Source: Carex sylvatica (taxonomy: Eukaryota; Streptophyta; Magnoliopsida; Poales; Cyperaceae). From it: DNA of 64,000 nt. Both the position numbers and the translations under genes were made by a program. Of the stretch, positions 48,694 to 61,505 are shown one piece after another (position 1 is the first letter of the stretch; each line of letters opens with the position of its first letter). The stretch spans positions 1-64,000 of the forward strand of contig CAXKVR010000078.1 of NCBI GenBank assembly GCA_964058845.1, given 5' to 3'. Under the pieces are notes generated by a model, which was not told the DNA's origin, ran no database searches, and worked only from the letters and a program-made list of their open reading frames with translations.

Positions 48694-50323
48694 CTACTTG
48701 TGATTGAAATGAACTATCATGGTCAGAATCCCCCGTTTATTTTGTTTTCTTAGTTCAAAAAGGCAAAGATCCCCTTGTTTCAGTCCATTTATCCGTGCAA
48801 ATTTGTGCCAACCTTTACCTATGCATCTCTTCATACTTCTATTCTTGCAGTAGTAGTTTGCAGTACATCTCTTGCCTCTCTTATCTGAATCGGCAGGTAA
48901 CAAAGTAATCTTCTTCTTCTTGCTTTGAAGAACTTTGCATGCAAATCCGCTTGGTAAATTCTAGTACATAGTAATATAGGACAAGAAGATAGTAAGACTG
49001 ATTGCATATGTACTTCATATATATATCATGCATTATGTAATTTGTCTTGCTTCCAGCATTGTAACTTTTAGTAACAGTAACAACATAAAAATGCTTACGT
49101 ACCAGTGTACAACCGTTATGTGTATCAATATTGATTGGAGTCAAGATTTTGACAAACAAGTCACTACCCTTTTGTGTTTTTCTGGCCATCCGATTAGCAA
49201 TCTCTTTTTGAGCTTGTGTCAGATGGGTCCTGCGGGGTACAACATATAGGCTGGAATCTTTCTTTGCTCTATTCTCCTTTGTTTTTCTTTTTATGACAGT
49301 TCCATGCTTTCTTTCGTCACTCTCGCTCTCGCTTGATTCTTGAACAAAATCTGCAAAACACTTGTTTTATTTTTATTTTTTTTCTCTTTCATAATAAGCT
49401 TGACCGTATATGCAGAAATGTTTGTACAAAAATACATCATTTTTACTGGGGATGCTTGGTATATATAATTGGATATCTGTGGTTAATTGATCTTAAGAGG
49501 ATGCTAGTCCTCCTCTATCACAGGTAACAGAAGTTTCCAGTACTATTATATGATAAATGTTCTTAGAAGAACTGATCACATTCCTTAATGAAATAGAATC
49601 CATGATGCATAAAAGATTAAAAAGTTCAAAAATAATAAGAACAAGATATATATACCTACCTATCTGTTTTCTCTTACCACAAACCCATTCCCCAGTGGTG
49701 TATGCTCGAGCGACACGTGATGAAATATCACTAGAAGAATCATCATTGTCACTACTACCAGAGGATATAGATATGATGTCTTTGTTAACCTCGCAATGAG
49801 GTGCAGACTCTGTCTGCGTCTCCGTCTGCGTCTCCGTCTTTTTTGCAAAGAAAGGAGCGGCTTTTTGGCATCCACTTGGATCAAAGATTAGCACTTTAAA
49901 AGAGGAGGTACCGTTGTATGTAAATACCAAAATATCATTTTTATCTATACTATTAGCGGTTACAAAGTCTTTCCAACCGGATCGCAGAGCAAATATGTTG
50001 TTACACCTCATCATCCTCACATGCCAAGTAATTCCGTTTGGACCTTCAAGTTCAACGATTTCTCTCATGGATCCTTTCAACATTCTTGCAAACTTCGTTG
50101 GAATAATCTGAACCATTATAAACAAGAAGGTAAACAGTTTTTTTGTTAGTGGCAGCTAAATAAGCACAACTAAAACTATTTGAAGACTGATTTAAAAGTA
50201 GCAGCAACACAGTAGAATGAAATTTGAAGGATATGTATAACTTACCACTGTATGCATAAAGGAAGCATCCATCTCCACATAAAAGTTATTCATTCTTGAA
50301 CTCAATTTGCCACCTCCTTTCAT
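48694..50323 (-). CDS. B3-domain DNA-binding protein (REM-like), two B3 domains
   Basis: Exons 50246-50323, 49660-50107, 49103-49350 and 48694-48960 join with consistent phases to 346 residues. The N-terminal B3 domain (about residues 15-115) contains IIPTKFARMLKGSMREIVEL, TWHVRM, FALRSGWKDFVTANSIDKND and LVFTYNGTSSFKVLIFDPSG. An acidic, Ser/Thr-rich linker follows (ETQTETQTES, ISISSGSSDNDDSSSDISS), then a basic stretch (KRKTKENRAKK). The C-terminal B3 domain (about 240-346) has LPSGFACKVLQSKKKKITLL, GKGWHKFARINGLKQGDLCL and FELRKQNKRGILTMIVHFNH. REM-type proteins are nuclear DNA-binding factors, often active in reproductive meristems. Start: the first exon opens MKGGGKLSSRMNNFYVEMDA; exon 1 is short but in frame. 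No disabling mutation is seen. Confidence 0.85.
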
Positions 50324-50329
50324 GATCTC

Positions 50330-51940
50330 TCTTCACATCCGAAATCCATATCTTCAAATCTTCATATGCATTGAAACTCAAGAAAGTTTCATTGATTATT
50401 CATTTCAATTTTGCAACTGCCGCATTTATTTTCTACAGTGAAGTACGCTTGCTTTTAGAAAAAGAAAGAAAAGTTGTTTCCATCCTAATACCCTATTCAG
50501 TCCTTTCCTGTTCTCAAGTAATAAAGCCCCCTCTTTATTATTCAAGGATCATATAAAGTTGTATACATGCCTACCTAGCTTATTCAATATCTCTGACAAT
50601 ATTAATATTAGACAACTGTTAAAATATTTTCAAAAACGTAACAAATTTATGTTCTTTTGGTTTAGATTGGGCACTTCCATAAAATTAAAATGTTAACAAA
50701 ACATTTTTTTTCTCTTTGGCGCATAGTTAATAATTAAGTAATTTAAATATTTACCATTTTTTATTGTCATCAAATGAATTCTTCTCGGTGAAAACATTCT
50801 TTCCAATCTGAAAATTTAAATTCTAATTTGTTTCTATTGAAGTAATCTTTATTGAATTGAATTGAAATCATATGCTTCTTTATTCCGATCAGCATTGAAA
50901 TGAGAAAAAACATCATTTGAAGTCAGTTCTTCTCAATTAAAAAAATAATAATAGATGATATCTGTACGAAATTCTCAAGGAATAGATTATTGAGTTGTCA
51001 ATTTGCAAAATAGAATTATTGGCATTGAAATCGTTTCTAGAGGGATACATATTACAATTCCTTGTATTTTTTGTGATTCTAATTTTCACAACATACAATA
51101 CTTGTTATGGTTCTTTTGTTTTTGAATTACAGAACTGAATTTGTTAATGGTTTTGTTCCTTGCATTTTATTTGGTCTCACAATTAATGGTTGAGCAAAGT
51201 ATTGATTATTTTGACAGTACTTTTGAGTCAAATTATTGTTTCAGCTTGAGAACTTAATTAGTTCAGCTAAGAAAAAACACTTAAATTAAAGTTTGTAGAG
51301 ATTTATCGGGACATATATTTTTGTCCGATGAGATTATTGAACTCAGTGACTAATATTTTATCAAATTTTTTTTTACTAAAAGACAGGGTTTTATAATTGA
51401 TTTCACAAGTATATATGCATCACATAAAACCTAGTTTAACTTGCAATACAGTTTGTATATACATTGATATAAAACAAACATCGTTACAAGTTACAGCTGC
51501 CGCATTTATTGTACTCTATATAGTCTATAGTCAAGCGAAGCGTACGTTCACAGAAAGAAAGCTTTTTCCTCATGTACCAGTACAGCTGCTTTTGACAAAA
51601 TGAAAAAGAAAGCTTTTTTCCTTTGTTGTATATTCTCTGGTAGTTTCATGAAGTGAATTACTGGTTGAGGTGGGTTCCGCAAGTAACTTAAAGTCTGTCT
51701 GTAGGACCCAGCTGATAAAGAAAGGTAATGACATTCATTGACAGAGTAGTTTTGTTTATGCAGCGCTCAGACAATAGAGTCGAAACATCACCACAAATGA
51801 CTTAGTGCGCTGCATGAAGCAAAAGTTGCTATGACAATATCTGTACCATTCAATTCCCGTTTGCATCAGTTGATTGTTATTGAAATTTAGTTTTAACTTT
51901 AGTTAATTTATTCACATTCGTTTTTACGATATTAGAATTA
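50330..51940. other. Upstream region of the B3 gene, gene-free
   Basis: AT-rich spacer. At 50400-50450 and 51490-51540 there are two similar passages (ACTGCCGCATTTATT, then a GAAGTACGCTTGCTTTT/GAAGCGTACGTTC-like stretch), possibly an old direct repeat. No exons were found. Confidence 0.5.
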
Positions 51941-51945
51941 TGAAT

Positions 51946-52195
51946 TGAGGACTATGGTGTTTTGAAAAATAAAGATGTTTTACTTCTTGTAAATATTCTC
52001 ATTTTGAAAGTTTAAACAATCAATCCGAAACATTTAACATGATCTCCATATTAAAATGTGCTTGGAGACCAAAAGTTTTCATTTTTTTTTTTAATTTCTT
52101 TTACTATTTTTTAGAATTTTCGAAAATCACTGTCTTTTAAATATTAAAACAGTCATCTTCAAAGATTCTAAAATATTAAAACAGTGGTTTTATGC
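51946..52195. mobile_element. Family A MITE, left arm only, degenerate
   Basis: GAGGACTATGGTGTTTTG, CAATCCGAAACATTTAACAT and GATCTCCATATTAAAATGTG followed by CTTGGAGACC. No complementary right end. Confidence 0.6.
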
Positions 52196-52199
52196 TAGG

Positions 52200-53720
52200 G
52201 AACAAGAAAAATTAGGTAGAATTTTTTTTTTGTTTAATGATGAGGCTAAATATGTAATTTTATGGATATTATAATAGCTTAATTGAAAAGAAAGAAAAAA
52301 ATTACTAGGAAATTTTCATTTTAGAATAAATAATACGTTATTATACAGTGTTGAAATGAAATTTAAATAAAATTTTATCAACATGGATTGACTTGTAACA
52401 TTGGTTTGAAGTGCTTGTCAGTTGAGAAGGTTCAAAAGATTCCATATCCCATTGAGGTAACAGAATATAAAAAAGAGAAATAAAATAGTACTTTGCACAT
52501 TCATATTGAATCAGTTAATTCCCACATTTCTTATCTCTAACATTGTACATTCCCACATTTCTTACCTCTAACAAAATAAGAGTAATTACATTTTTTATAT
52601 ATTCAATTGCAGGAGAAAAATGATCAGCTAGCACCACTCTAGACCTAAATGACCTTCAACACATACGCAACAAACAAGCCAGATAACAAGATATCTGATT
52701 GTTCGTTATGTCTCAGCACAAATTTTAAAGTGACTCTGTAGATCTAAACATGTATGAATTACTTGTCCGACTCGACAGCTGCCAGCTAATTATATGACCG
52801 TGGAGAATGAGCACTCGTATTGACATTGATGACAAGGTCAAGATCATATGGCAAATTCAGATTGAGGGTGCTGTTTATTTAGTGTGATATTATTCTAGAA
52901 AATTAATAGATGACCTCACGAGGTGATCATGGCCTTTGAATCTAAGATGTTTATACGTGTTTTCATGGAAAATGCAAATGCGATGATGGTTGAATGAATA
53001 TATTGTGTTAGCTTATTTTATATATATGAATCTTTCAATACCAATAATTCTTAGTTTCTTACAAATATATGAAAATATATTTTTCAACAAATAAACTCTT
53101 ATATATTTATGTTTCTAAATTATTTAGTTATTAACATTTTTATAATCATAAATAAAAAAATATGACATTAAATAATACACACAATGATCAAGTATGATAT
53201 TTGAGAAAACCAATATTAAAACAGACTTTAACATCTAGATCGAGTGAGACAAATATTTAAACACATTTTAACCAAACTTTACGTTTCTATTCTGATAATA
53301 TAATTTTTATTTCAATTTCACATATGTACAACAACTTTTAAATTAGAAAGATTTCTTAATAATAAATCACTTTCTAAAAATCACGCTGGCGCACATATCT
53401 AGACATTTAAAAAAAAATTAGAAGATAATTTATTACTTAATAATGATTTATTTAATAATGTTTTAATTTATTCTCAAATTAATTCAAATAAGATTTCCAA
53501 ACTAATCATAAATTTACATGTATGTTGTTTATAATTGAATATACAAATAGTTCAAAAATCAAAATTCGTACATTTTAAATATTCTTTGATAAGGTACTGA
53601 TATATAAAAAAATATTAATTTAATATCATTAAGAAAATGAATTACTTGGTTAATATTAGAACATGTACCAATTTGCCCTAATCAATATATGAAAATAGAA
53701 TTAATTTCTCACAAATGGAA
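52200..53720. other. Gene-free AT-rich spacer
   Basis: No exon recognised. The part from 53370 to 53680 matches the dispersed repeat at 44340-44640. TTCCCACATTTCTTA occurs twice near 52520-52565. Confidence 0.5.
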
Positions 53721-53892
53721 AATCTGGTAATGTTATTCTCTCTCTCTCTTTCTTTGTGTCAATTTGTTCTAATCCACATAGAATGAAAATATAGAAAAAG
53801 TTTTAAAATCTGGTAATGTTCTTCTTTCTCTCTCTTTCTTTGTGTCAATTTGTTCTAATCCACATAGAATGAAAATATAGAAAAAGTTTTAA
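53721..53892. repeat. Tandem duplication, two 86-bp units
   Basis: AATCTGGTAATGTT...TCTCTTTCTTTGTGTCAATT...AGAATGAAAATATAGAAAAA repeats almost exactly with an 86-bp period; differences are confined to the TC-rich tract. Recent. Confidence 0.92.
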
Positions 53893-54597
53893 GGCCCATG
53901 GGCCATGGATCTGTTTTTTTTTGCTAGAGAGTTTAGTCAACTAGATTCAAGCTGATCATGAATTCATATACATCCTCAGCGTTAACGCATGGGTTGAGCT
54001 TAAATTCGTTACTTTCGTTACATATTAACACACATTTTAAAATTTAAAATTTTTAAGGAGCTCTGTGTATTATAGGCGTGAGCACAATTAATCTAAATTA
54101 TAATCAGACAATTTGAAACTGAAATAGATTCACATTTCAGTTGCCACCAAAAATATAATACTTAGTTCGAAATAATTAAAGAAAGCAATAATTAAAAATT
54201 CTTTATTTATTATACTATTTTTAACGATTTTCAAAATAATATTTAGTTCGAAATTTAATATTATAATATATGTAAAGGTGTAGCACATAATTTTTTTTTT
54301 AAAGGTTTGGTCACCGGCCTTGTCTTGTTTAAATCCTCCCCGCCTGCCGAACCACGTATATTTATCTATTTTGAAACATTTTTTTAATATGAAATGTTTG
54401 ATGTGAAAGATCATGTTCAAAGTTTAAATAAAACTTTTGCCAAATATATATTAAACAATTAAAAAACTATGATTTTGGAAGCCATGCTAATTGCTAATAT
54501 CAACATTTGGATTGTTTATTTAGGATAAGTGGATTAATTGCTAATATGAGATTATGCTAGAAATAGTGGACCTAATTCTAATTAATCTTTTTTTGAA

Positions 54598-54710
54598 AAC
54601 CTTCGCAGAAACTGTGAAGTCGTGAGAGGGAATCGAACTCTCGACCTTTGAGTACAACAATTCTAAGATTTTTTTCTAACTAATTGTACTACCTTCTCTT
54701 TGATCCTAAT
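54598..54710 (-). mobile_element. SINE-like element
   Basis: On the minus strand an A-box-like AAGGTAGTACAATTAGTTAG is followed about 45 nt later by a B-box-like GTCGAGAGTTCGATTCCCTC, then CACGACTTCACAGTTTCTGC and an A-rich end. The tRNA-like promoter arrangement suggests a SINE. Target duplication AATTA is too short and AT-rich to be convincing. Confidence 0.5.
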
Positions 54711-54719
54711 TAATTAGAT

Positions 54720-55770
54720 GGAGAAAATTCAGAGAGTAATAGTGTGGGAGATACAAATGAAGGATCATGAAAAATCATGCCAAAACTGCCTCTTGCGTAA
54801 ACAAAAATAAACTTGACTTTGACTTCAAACCACTTTTAAAGTTTAAGTATGACTACTTTACTCCATACACAGTTGTTTAATATAAATTAACCGTATCTGT
54901 CACTCTTTGTAAAGGTTTGTTTTTAATAATATATAATTTTTTTTATTCAATTTATAATCAGCTAGGATCTATATTTGCTAGCTATATATGAAACATAAAA
55001 TATTATAAATCTATATTTTATTTTTTCATAAAGTAGTGAATCCCTCTAACGAAGTTTCTATTTCAGAATCCCTCAAATTAATGTTGAGAAAATATAAAGA
55101 GATTCATAGGTGCTCCTACCTTTTTGACAATATGTACGTCCACACTATTTGGTCATCAACAACACAAAGATTATGTATTGATTGAGCAAAGTACTTATCC
55201 AGCCACACATTCTACTGCTACTACTTGAGGTTTTAGCCATCTCTATAGACTACATTGAGTGAAAGAAAGAGGTGAGTGAATCCTAGATTGGATGAGAGAG
55301 AGAAAAATTGCAAGACAATGGGGACGAAATTCTAAGATAGATAATGGAAATAAAGAGAGAGAAGAGATCGAGGAGTGACAGTTATTTAATTAGATATGGA
55401 TGTGGGTGATAATTAAAGACAAGACAATATTCAAAGAGGTGCAAAAAATAGAAAAATCCTGAGTACTATTTATACACGGTTCCAGACCAAAATCCGTATA
55501 GAATAATAATTAATCATACACGGTTCCTAAAAAGACCGTTTATAATTTACAAAATAGGCTCGAAAAAATGAAAACCCTAATTTACAGGGTTTGTACATAG
55601 TTATTTTGATAGAACCTTATATGATATGCATTTTTTTTTATTTTTTATATTCATGTTGGTTAGCTATGAAATAACCATAAAACTGACGCAAATTTCCTTT
55701 CCATATGTTGCCACCTTCCAGTCTCTATCCATCTGAAACTGCAGCCTTAGAATCATCTAAAATATTACAA
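54720..55770. other. Gene-free spacer
   Basis: AT-rich. Two short related passages ACACGGTTCCAGACC and ACACGGTTCCTAAAAAGACC at 55475-55545 may be the edge of a small repeat. No coding exon recognised. Confidence 0.45.
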
Positions 55771-55869
55771 AAAATACACAATGTCAACGTATGCACTGTT
55801 TAAAACACACATTGGCCAAGGCCAGCCTGGTGCACCCAGAAAGAGCCAAAGCAGAAGAATTAAAATAAT

Positions 55870-56800
55870 TATTTACAACCATATGCCTTATTTACTACAG
55901 CCGATGAAATTAAATCCAGAGAAACTACAATATTCAAATATCATGAAAATCATGGATTTAGTAACTTTCAACCAAGCACTTCTAAAGAAATGGTATTGGC
56001 AGTGGAGAAATCCACACATCACATTATGTAAGTCACTGCTGATACAAAACATCGGCCGTAATGGGTTACTGGACTCTCCAATTTTTAACACTGCAATGAG
56101 AAACTCCATACAACTTTGCAAATTTGTTTTAACACACCACCCGAAAAATAGAGAAACAATTAGGTTCTGAGATAACAATTGGAGAGGGATTACTCTATAT
56201 GCGCAATTTCCAATCTTATACACCTATATGCCCTTGACACAGACATAACACTCAAGTAAGCTTGCACTGATGCCCCAATAGACTTGCTCTTCAGAATCGA
56301 ACTACCTGACAACACATAAGAGGAACTGGAAAAGCTAAAGAATATGCTAACGGGCCTAACTTTAAACCCGTTATCTCAAGATGATATAACTTGGACATGG
56401 AGCGAATCTGGAAACTACACAGTAAGGACCAGTCATAGAGCAATGAAAAACAATTCGCAAATTCTAAACAAGGCAAGCAAAATCTAGAAATTAGACGTAC
56501 CACCTAGAATTAAAATATTCGGGTGGCTGATGCTACTAAACAAGTTGTTTACAATTGACAATCTCAAAAAGAGAGTTGGCCAATAGTTAACAGATGTGTT
56601 TTATGCAAGGCACAGAGTGAATCAATCAAACATATGCTGGATGAATGCATTTATTCGAAATCAATATATTTTCAATTGAGAAATGAATTACCAGAACAAA
56701 TGCCGCCAATGGACATTGTCACACTAATTGAGAGACTAACAGATAGCAACACCACGAAGACCAGAAGAGCATAATATTGATAGTGCAATTTTGCATATGG
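55870..56800 (+). pseudogene. LINE (L1-type) retrotransposon ORF2 remnant
   Basis: The first open part reads MDLVTFNQALLKKWYWQWRN, matching the NxALLxKWxWR block after the reverse transcriptase domain of plant LINEs. Further on, LSQDDITWTWSESGNYTVRT and PPRIKIFGWLMLLNKLFTID then NLKKR match the zf-RVT (reverse-transcriptase zinc-binding) domain, with MLDECIYSKS-like text after it. Several stops and frameshifts break it, and the endonuclease and polymerase parts are absent. Typical of a 5'-truncated, decayed LINE. Confidence 0.8.
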
Positions 56801-57049
56801 AGGGAACGGTGTGGCAGGACTTTCACAGAGGAAAACAAAGAAACTAAATATATCAAACATGAAATATTGTGCCAGCTACAATACACATCAGAAGGAAGAA
56901 CGAGAAGAACACTTACATACCGCAATTAATTGTCCAAGCTGCAAATCAAGCTTCTTTACTGTCTTATGCAACTTTTACTTTTTTTACCCTCTCATTTTTC
57001 ATTTCTTACTTTCTGTTCTTTTATTGTTTTGTATTCTCACTACTCAATC

Positions 57050-57850
57050 TGTTTTGAGTAACTCTTTATTTTACTATGATGTAGTTACATATCTTATGTA
57101 ACAGACTCCATTTTAATTAAATACGGATTAGATCCATATTTTTCTTAAAAAAAAATATCATGAGAAGAAAATAACATAATCATTTTTATACTAACTAATG
57201 GAGAAAGGCACTGTTTTCTCAGTGACGTGTCTGTTCCTCCAGCCCTCCCTACCAACCAATTATTGTTCATTTCAGAAGACTTCAAAAATAATGGACCATA
57301 TTAAAGCACTGAACTGTAAATGCTACTTTCATTATTTAATATTAAATACTAAATATTTGATCTAATGTGATATAATTGACTATTAGATATCACATCAAGG
57401 CACCAACCTATTTGTCTCATGTAGGATGTCAAAGCGTACATACGGGTTGAGATATATTGATATTCGTATCCGTTATGTTAACATAATATTTTTTTTATTT
57501 TTATTTGTCTTTTCAAATATGATACAGATTGCATAAACGGATAAAAAATGTCATTAAAATCTCAATTTGTGCTTTAGATAAAATATTTTTCAAAATATAA
57601 AAAAGATAAAAAAATAATAATGAATACAACTCATTTGTATTTTTATTTCTATAAAAGACAAAATTTTATTGTATAATCATCTTTGTACAAAACATATAAA
57701 TATATATAAGCTTACTTTAAAAATTTATCTTATACGATACGTACCCAATAAGCACACTCTCATCAAGGCACCAACCTACTTGTCTCATGACTCTCTACTA
57801 TCTTTTAAAAAAAATGACTTGATACTGTACTCCATTGAAGAGTTTGGCTA
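57050..57850. other. Spacer with hAT-like remnant text
   Basis: At 57420-57760, ACGGGTTGAGATATATTGAT, GATACAGATTGCATAAACGG and AAAATATTTTTCAAAATAT resemble the TAGGGGTGTCAACGGGTACG element arms at 16035-16530 and 17410-17900. Ends not defined. TCAAGGCACCAACCTA-TTGTCTCATG occurs at 57393, at 57763 and, in diverged form, at 58378 next to the lipase start codon. Confidence 0.5.
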
Positions 57851-58243
57851 GTATAACATCAGTGTCATTTTAATCTATATAACACTAACTTTAAAATCTA
57901 TCAAATTAACTTCGAACGACTAATTCAAACCGTTCAAATCAATTTACATTATGTGTGATGCGTTTACAAACAACTTTTTATATTTTCGAGTTATTTTAGT
58001 ATCAAATCAAGCAGTAAAAATATTGAAAAATTAATGTATTAAAATTAACTTTAAAACTCACATATTTGACCGCTTAATCTAATACTAAATAAATTCGAAA
58101 AGTTATAAATTTTGCATGTAAATGCACAACTAATAAAGTAGATCGGTTTGAACGATTTGGATTTACCGTTTGAAGTCAATTTGATAGGATTTAGAATTAG
58201 TGTTATATAGGTTGAAATAACACTGTTATACTAGCCCAACTCC
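57846..58243. mobile_element. Foldback MITE (GCTAGTATAACA ends) upstream of the lipase gene
   Basis: About 400-bp imperfect palindrome with outer GCTAGTATAACATCAGTGTC and complement GACACTG-like TTATACTAGC. Inner arms AAACCGTTCAAATC/GAACGATTTGGATT and ATTTTCGAGTTA/AATTCGAAAAGT pair. The flanking ATTGAA-GAGTTTGG and CCAACTC-ATTGAAT are also mirrored. It lies 160 bp upstream of the start codon of the phospholipase gene. Confidence 0.75.
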
Positions 58244-58402
58244 CATTGAATTGTAAATGACTAAATACCACATTAATTTCATATTAAGTAATATTTATTT
58301 TATCTAATTTGATATAATTGACTATTAGAAAGCACAGTGCCCCTTAAAAGGTCACACTTAGGCAATCCCATCAACTCATCAAGGCATCAACCTACTTGTC
58401 TC

Positions 58403-60349
58403 ATGGCGTCTCTCTACTCCATTACTCTCTCTCCTCCTCTCTTCCCCTCTCTCTCCTTCTCCTCAAAATATTTCCTCTCCTCTCTCCCCCTTTCAAGTCC
58501 AACTCATCTCTCTCCTCCCCTTAAAACCCACAATCTCTCTACAAAGCCAACTCTTCTCCACTGCACCTCTCTTTCCTCCATTGTTGACCAGCTCCAAGAA
58601 GAAGAGGAGTTAAAAAGAAACAATGATCAGGACACCGGTGACCAGCTCGCTAAGAAGTGGCGTGAGATCCATGGCCAGGATGACTGGGCAGGGTTGCTCG
58701 ACCCGATGGACCCGTTATTGAGATCCGAACTGATCCGTTATGGATATTTTGCACAGGCTTGCTATGATGCATTTGACTATGACCAGTTTTCCCGCTACTG
58801 TGGTAGCTGTAAGTACAACCATCGGCATTTCTTCGAGAGACTCGGGATGGCCTCTTTTGGTTACGATGTGACACGGTATCTCTATGCTACATCCAACTTC
58901 AAGATTCCAAAGTTCTTTACTCAATCTGCATCCAACGAGCAAGTGTGGAGTCAAAGGGCTAATTGGATCGGGTACATTGCGGTTTCAAATGATGCCCAGA
59001 CAGCCCGGCTTGGTCGCCGGGATATAGTTGTTGCTTGGAGAGGAACAGTGACCCGACTTGAATGGATTGCAGATTTAATGGATTATTTGAGACCCGTTAC
59101 AGAGGAAGGCATCCCGTGTCCAGATCCATGGGTCAAAGTCGAGTCTGGTTTCGTTGATCTCTATACCGACAAGGACCCAACTTGTCGGTTTTGCATGTAC
59201 TCTGCAAGAGAACAGGTACATAATAAAACAACGAATTTGTTAATATCAAACAATGAAATTGTTAATTACCCAGGAAAATTTTGCATTTTGTTTTGTAATC
59301 GCAGGTGTTGACCGAGGTGAGAAAACTAGTGGAAATTTATGGTCAGGAACGGGGCGAGGAGGTCAGTTTGACCGTGACCGGGCACAGCCTGGGCAGTGCC
59401 TTGGCAATGCTGAGTGCATATGACTTGGCAGAAACAGGTGCAATCACAACACCAAAGGGGAAGAAAGCATGGGTCACAATATTCTCCTTTTCAGGCCCAC
59501 GTGTAGGTAACAGGCGGTTCAAGGAGCGGTTTGAGCAGGTGCTCGGGCTGAAGGCGCTGCGGGTAGTGAATGTGCATGACCCGGTACCAAAGGTGCCCGG
59601 CATGTTCGTCAACGAGCGAGTACATGAGATTGTCAGAAAATGGGGCGAGGGATTGCCGTGGAGTTATCACCATGTCGGAGTTGAGCTGGCGCTCGATCAT
59701 AAGCGATCACCTTTTTTGAAGGAGACCGGTGACCAGTCCTGCTTTCATAACTTGGAGGCACATCTCCATCTCCTTGACGGGTATGTGTTGTTGTCACACT
59801 GGTACAGGGATACAACACTGGCATGTACCTGTACCAGAAGTTTACGAAATCATTAACTAGCTAGTTGTGCCTTGTGTTAATTATATATATTCAAACTACT
59901 GGTACTGTCCTAGCTACCAGCTTCTCACTATAAAAAATTGAGTCTCATTTTAAATTAGTTAAAAATTAGCATCGCATTATCAATTGCATGATTGAAGTAT
60001 TTGACACCTATCTCTCTATTAACTTGAGTTAATTACACCCCTTTCTACAAAAAATAATTATTTAAATAAAATGTTATGCTCATATTTTGTTTTCTATAGA
60101 TATCATGGGAGAGGCGAGCGATTTGTTCTAGCAACCGGTCGGGACCTTGCATTGGTGAACAAAGCAAGTGATTTTCTCAAGGCGCACCATCTGGTACCGC
60201 CATTTTGGCAGCAGGACAAGAACAAGGGAATGATTCGATCTCCAGATGGGCGCTGGATGCAGCCCGAGCGGGAGAAGCTTGACGATCATTCACACGATAC
60301 TCACCACTACCTTGACCGACTTGGTCTAGTGGAAAATCACGAGTCTTGA
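58403..60349 (+). CDS. Plastid phospholipase A1-Igamma type (DAD1-like lipase)
   Basis: Exons 58403-59215, 59305-59780 and 60100-60349 join in frame to 512 residues. Residues 1 to about 60 are Ser/Thr/Pro/Leu-rich, without acidic residues (MASLYSITLSPPLFPSLSFS), a chloroplast transit peptide. The mature part has AKKWREIHGQDDWAGLLDPM, DIVVAWRGTVTRLEWIADLM, the lipase nucleophile motif GHSLGSALA (catalytic Ser), FSGPRVGNRRF, VHDPVPKVPG with the catalytic Asp, and a late YHHVGVELALDH with the likely catalytic His. The family (PLA1-Igamma1/2/3) releases acyl chains from galactolipids and phosphatidylcholine at the sn-1 position and is linked to jasmonate supply and stress. The C-terminus ends HHYLDRLGLVENHES. 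An in-frame GTG further upstream is not a likely start. All family residues are present. Confidence 0.93.
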
Positions 60350-61110
60350 CGAACTATTCATCATTTTAACAATTCGAATCGACTTGTCATATGGTCCGTA
60401 TAACCAGAATCTATGATCCAAATATCGTCATCTACAACTGAAGAGTTGATTAAATATGCTGAAAAATTAAAAAATTTACAGTAATCACCTGAATCTAATT
60501 CAAAGATTTTGAACTACATTTTGGGCTTTTTTTTATTTTTCCGTGTAGAGTGTTGGGCTTGACTGGGCTCCAGAAATGTTTTGGGCAGAAGGGAAATGGA
60601 GGAGGGTGCGGTCATTTTGACTGGAGATTATCTCGGCCTTATCTCATAATTTTAATTTTTTTATTATGCACATTAAAAATTTAATTAAATTGCTTTTTGT
60701 AAAGTATTTATATGGATCAGTTTTTTTCATAAAATATTAAATGTGTGTTTGTTGCTTATTGGTTATTTTCACTTTGTAATTGTAGAGATTTGAGTTAAAA
60801 TTTCAGCTACTGCATATTATATATATCTATATATATATATATTATATATTTTAGTTTTTCAATATATATTTTTTATATATTTTATATTTTAGTTCTCTAA
60901 TTTTTTTTTTTTAGTTCTGCACTGATTCCATGCAAATCTCTGCATATTGTGGGACTAACTCTGTTCTTGATATATCAGTCCAAATGTCCTATAGCGTTTA
61001 TTGATAACAAAATTGTACACCTCCAAGCATATATATACTAGTAATTATTATAATAGTAACAGGGTATGCAAGTCATGAACGAATTCCAAAGTGTGTGTAT
61101 ATGTATATAG
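60350..61110. other. 3' flank of the lipase gene, AT-rich
   Basis: Contains a TATATA-rich stretch at 60820-60880. Nothing else recognised. Confidence 0.55.
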
Positions 61111-61118
61111 AGGTTGGC

Positions 61119-61505
61119 TACTATGCTTATATAAGCATATCCCTATATATACTTATAACTCATTTTTGTGTTTCCAATGTCCAAATGGTCGATATGAACC
61201 GTTAGATGTGATCTCTATATTGAAATGTGCTTGGAGACCAAATTTTATATTTTTCTGAATTTGTTTACTATTTATTAAGCCAATTTGAAAATCTCTGATT
61301 CAACGGTAGCATCTAATTTTACTGTTTTGTTAAGCCACCGTTGGATCAGCGATTTTCAAAGTGGCTTAATAAATAGTAAATAAATTCAGAAAAATGTAAA
61401 ATTTGGTCTCCAAGAACATATTAATATGGAGAACAAGATAAACGATTCCGATCGACCATTTGGACATTGAAAACACAAAAATGAGTTATAAGCATATGTG
61501 GGGAT
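61119..61505. mobile_element. Hairpin MITE, family A variant (TATAAGCATAT ends)
   Basis: Left end TGCTTATATAAGCATATCCC, right end ATAAGCATATGTGGGGATAT; arms ACTCATTTTTGTGTTTCC and GAAAACACAAAAATGAGT pair, with the shared central CACCGTTGGATCAGCGATT. Target duplication not readable. Confidence 0.78.

Noticed and set aside
54630..54665. Possible tRNA gene (T-arm-like GAGAGTTCGATTCCCTC)
   Set aside because: No acceptor stem or anticodon arm can be folded around it; better explained as the B box of a SINE.
52220..55780. Search for a hidden multi-exon gene in the 50-56 kb stretch
   Set aside because: No stretch with coding character joined by plausible splice sites was found on either strand; only repeats and remnants.
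58650..58954. Minus-strand open frames within the lipase gene
   Set aside because: Shadows of the phospholipase exon 1.
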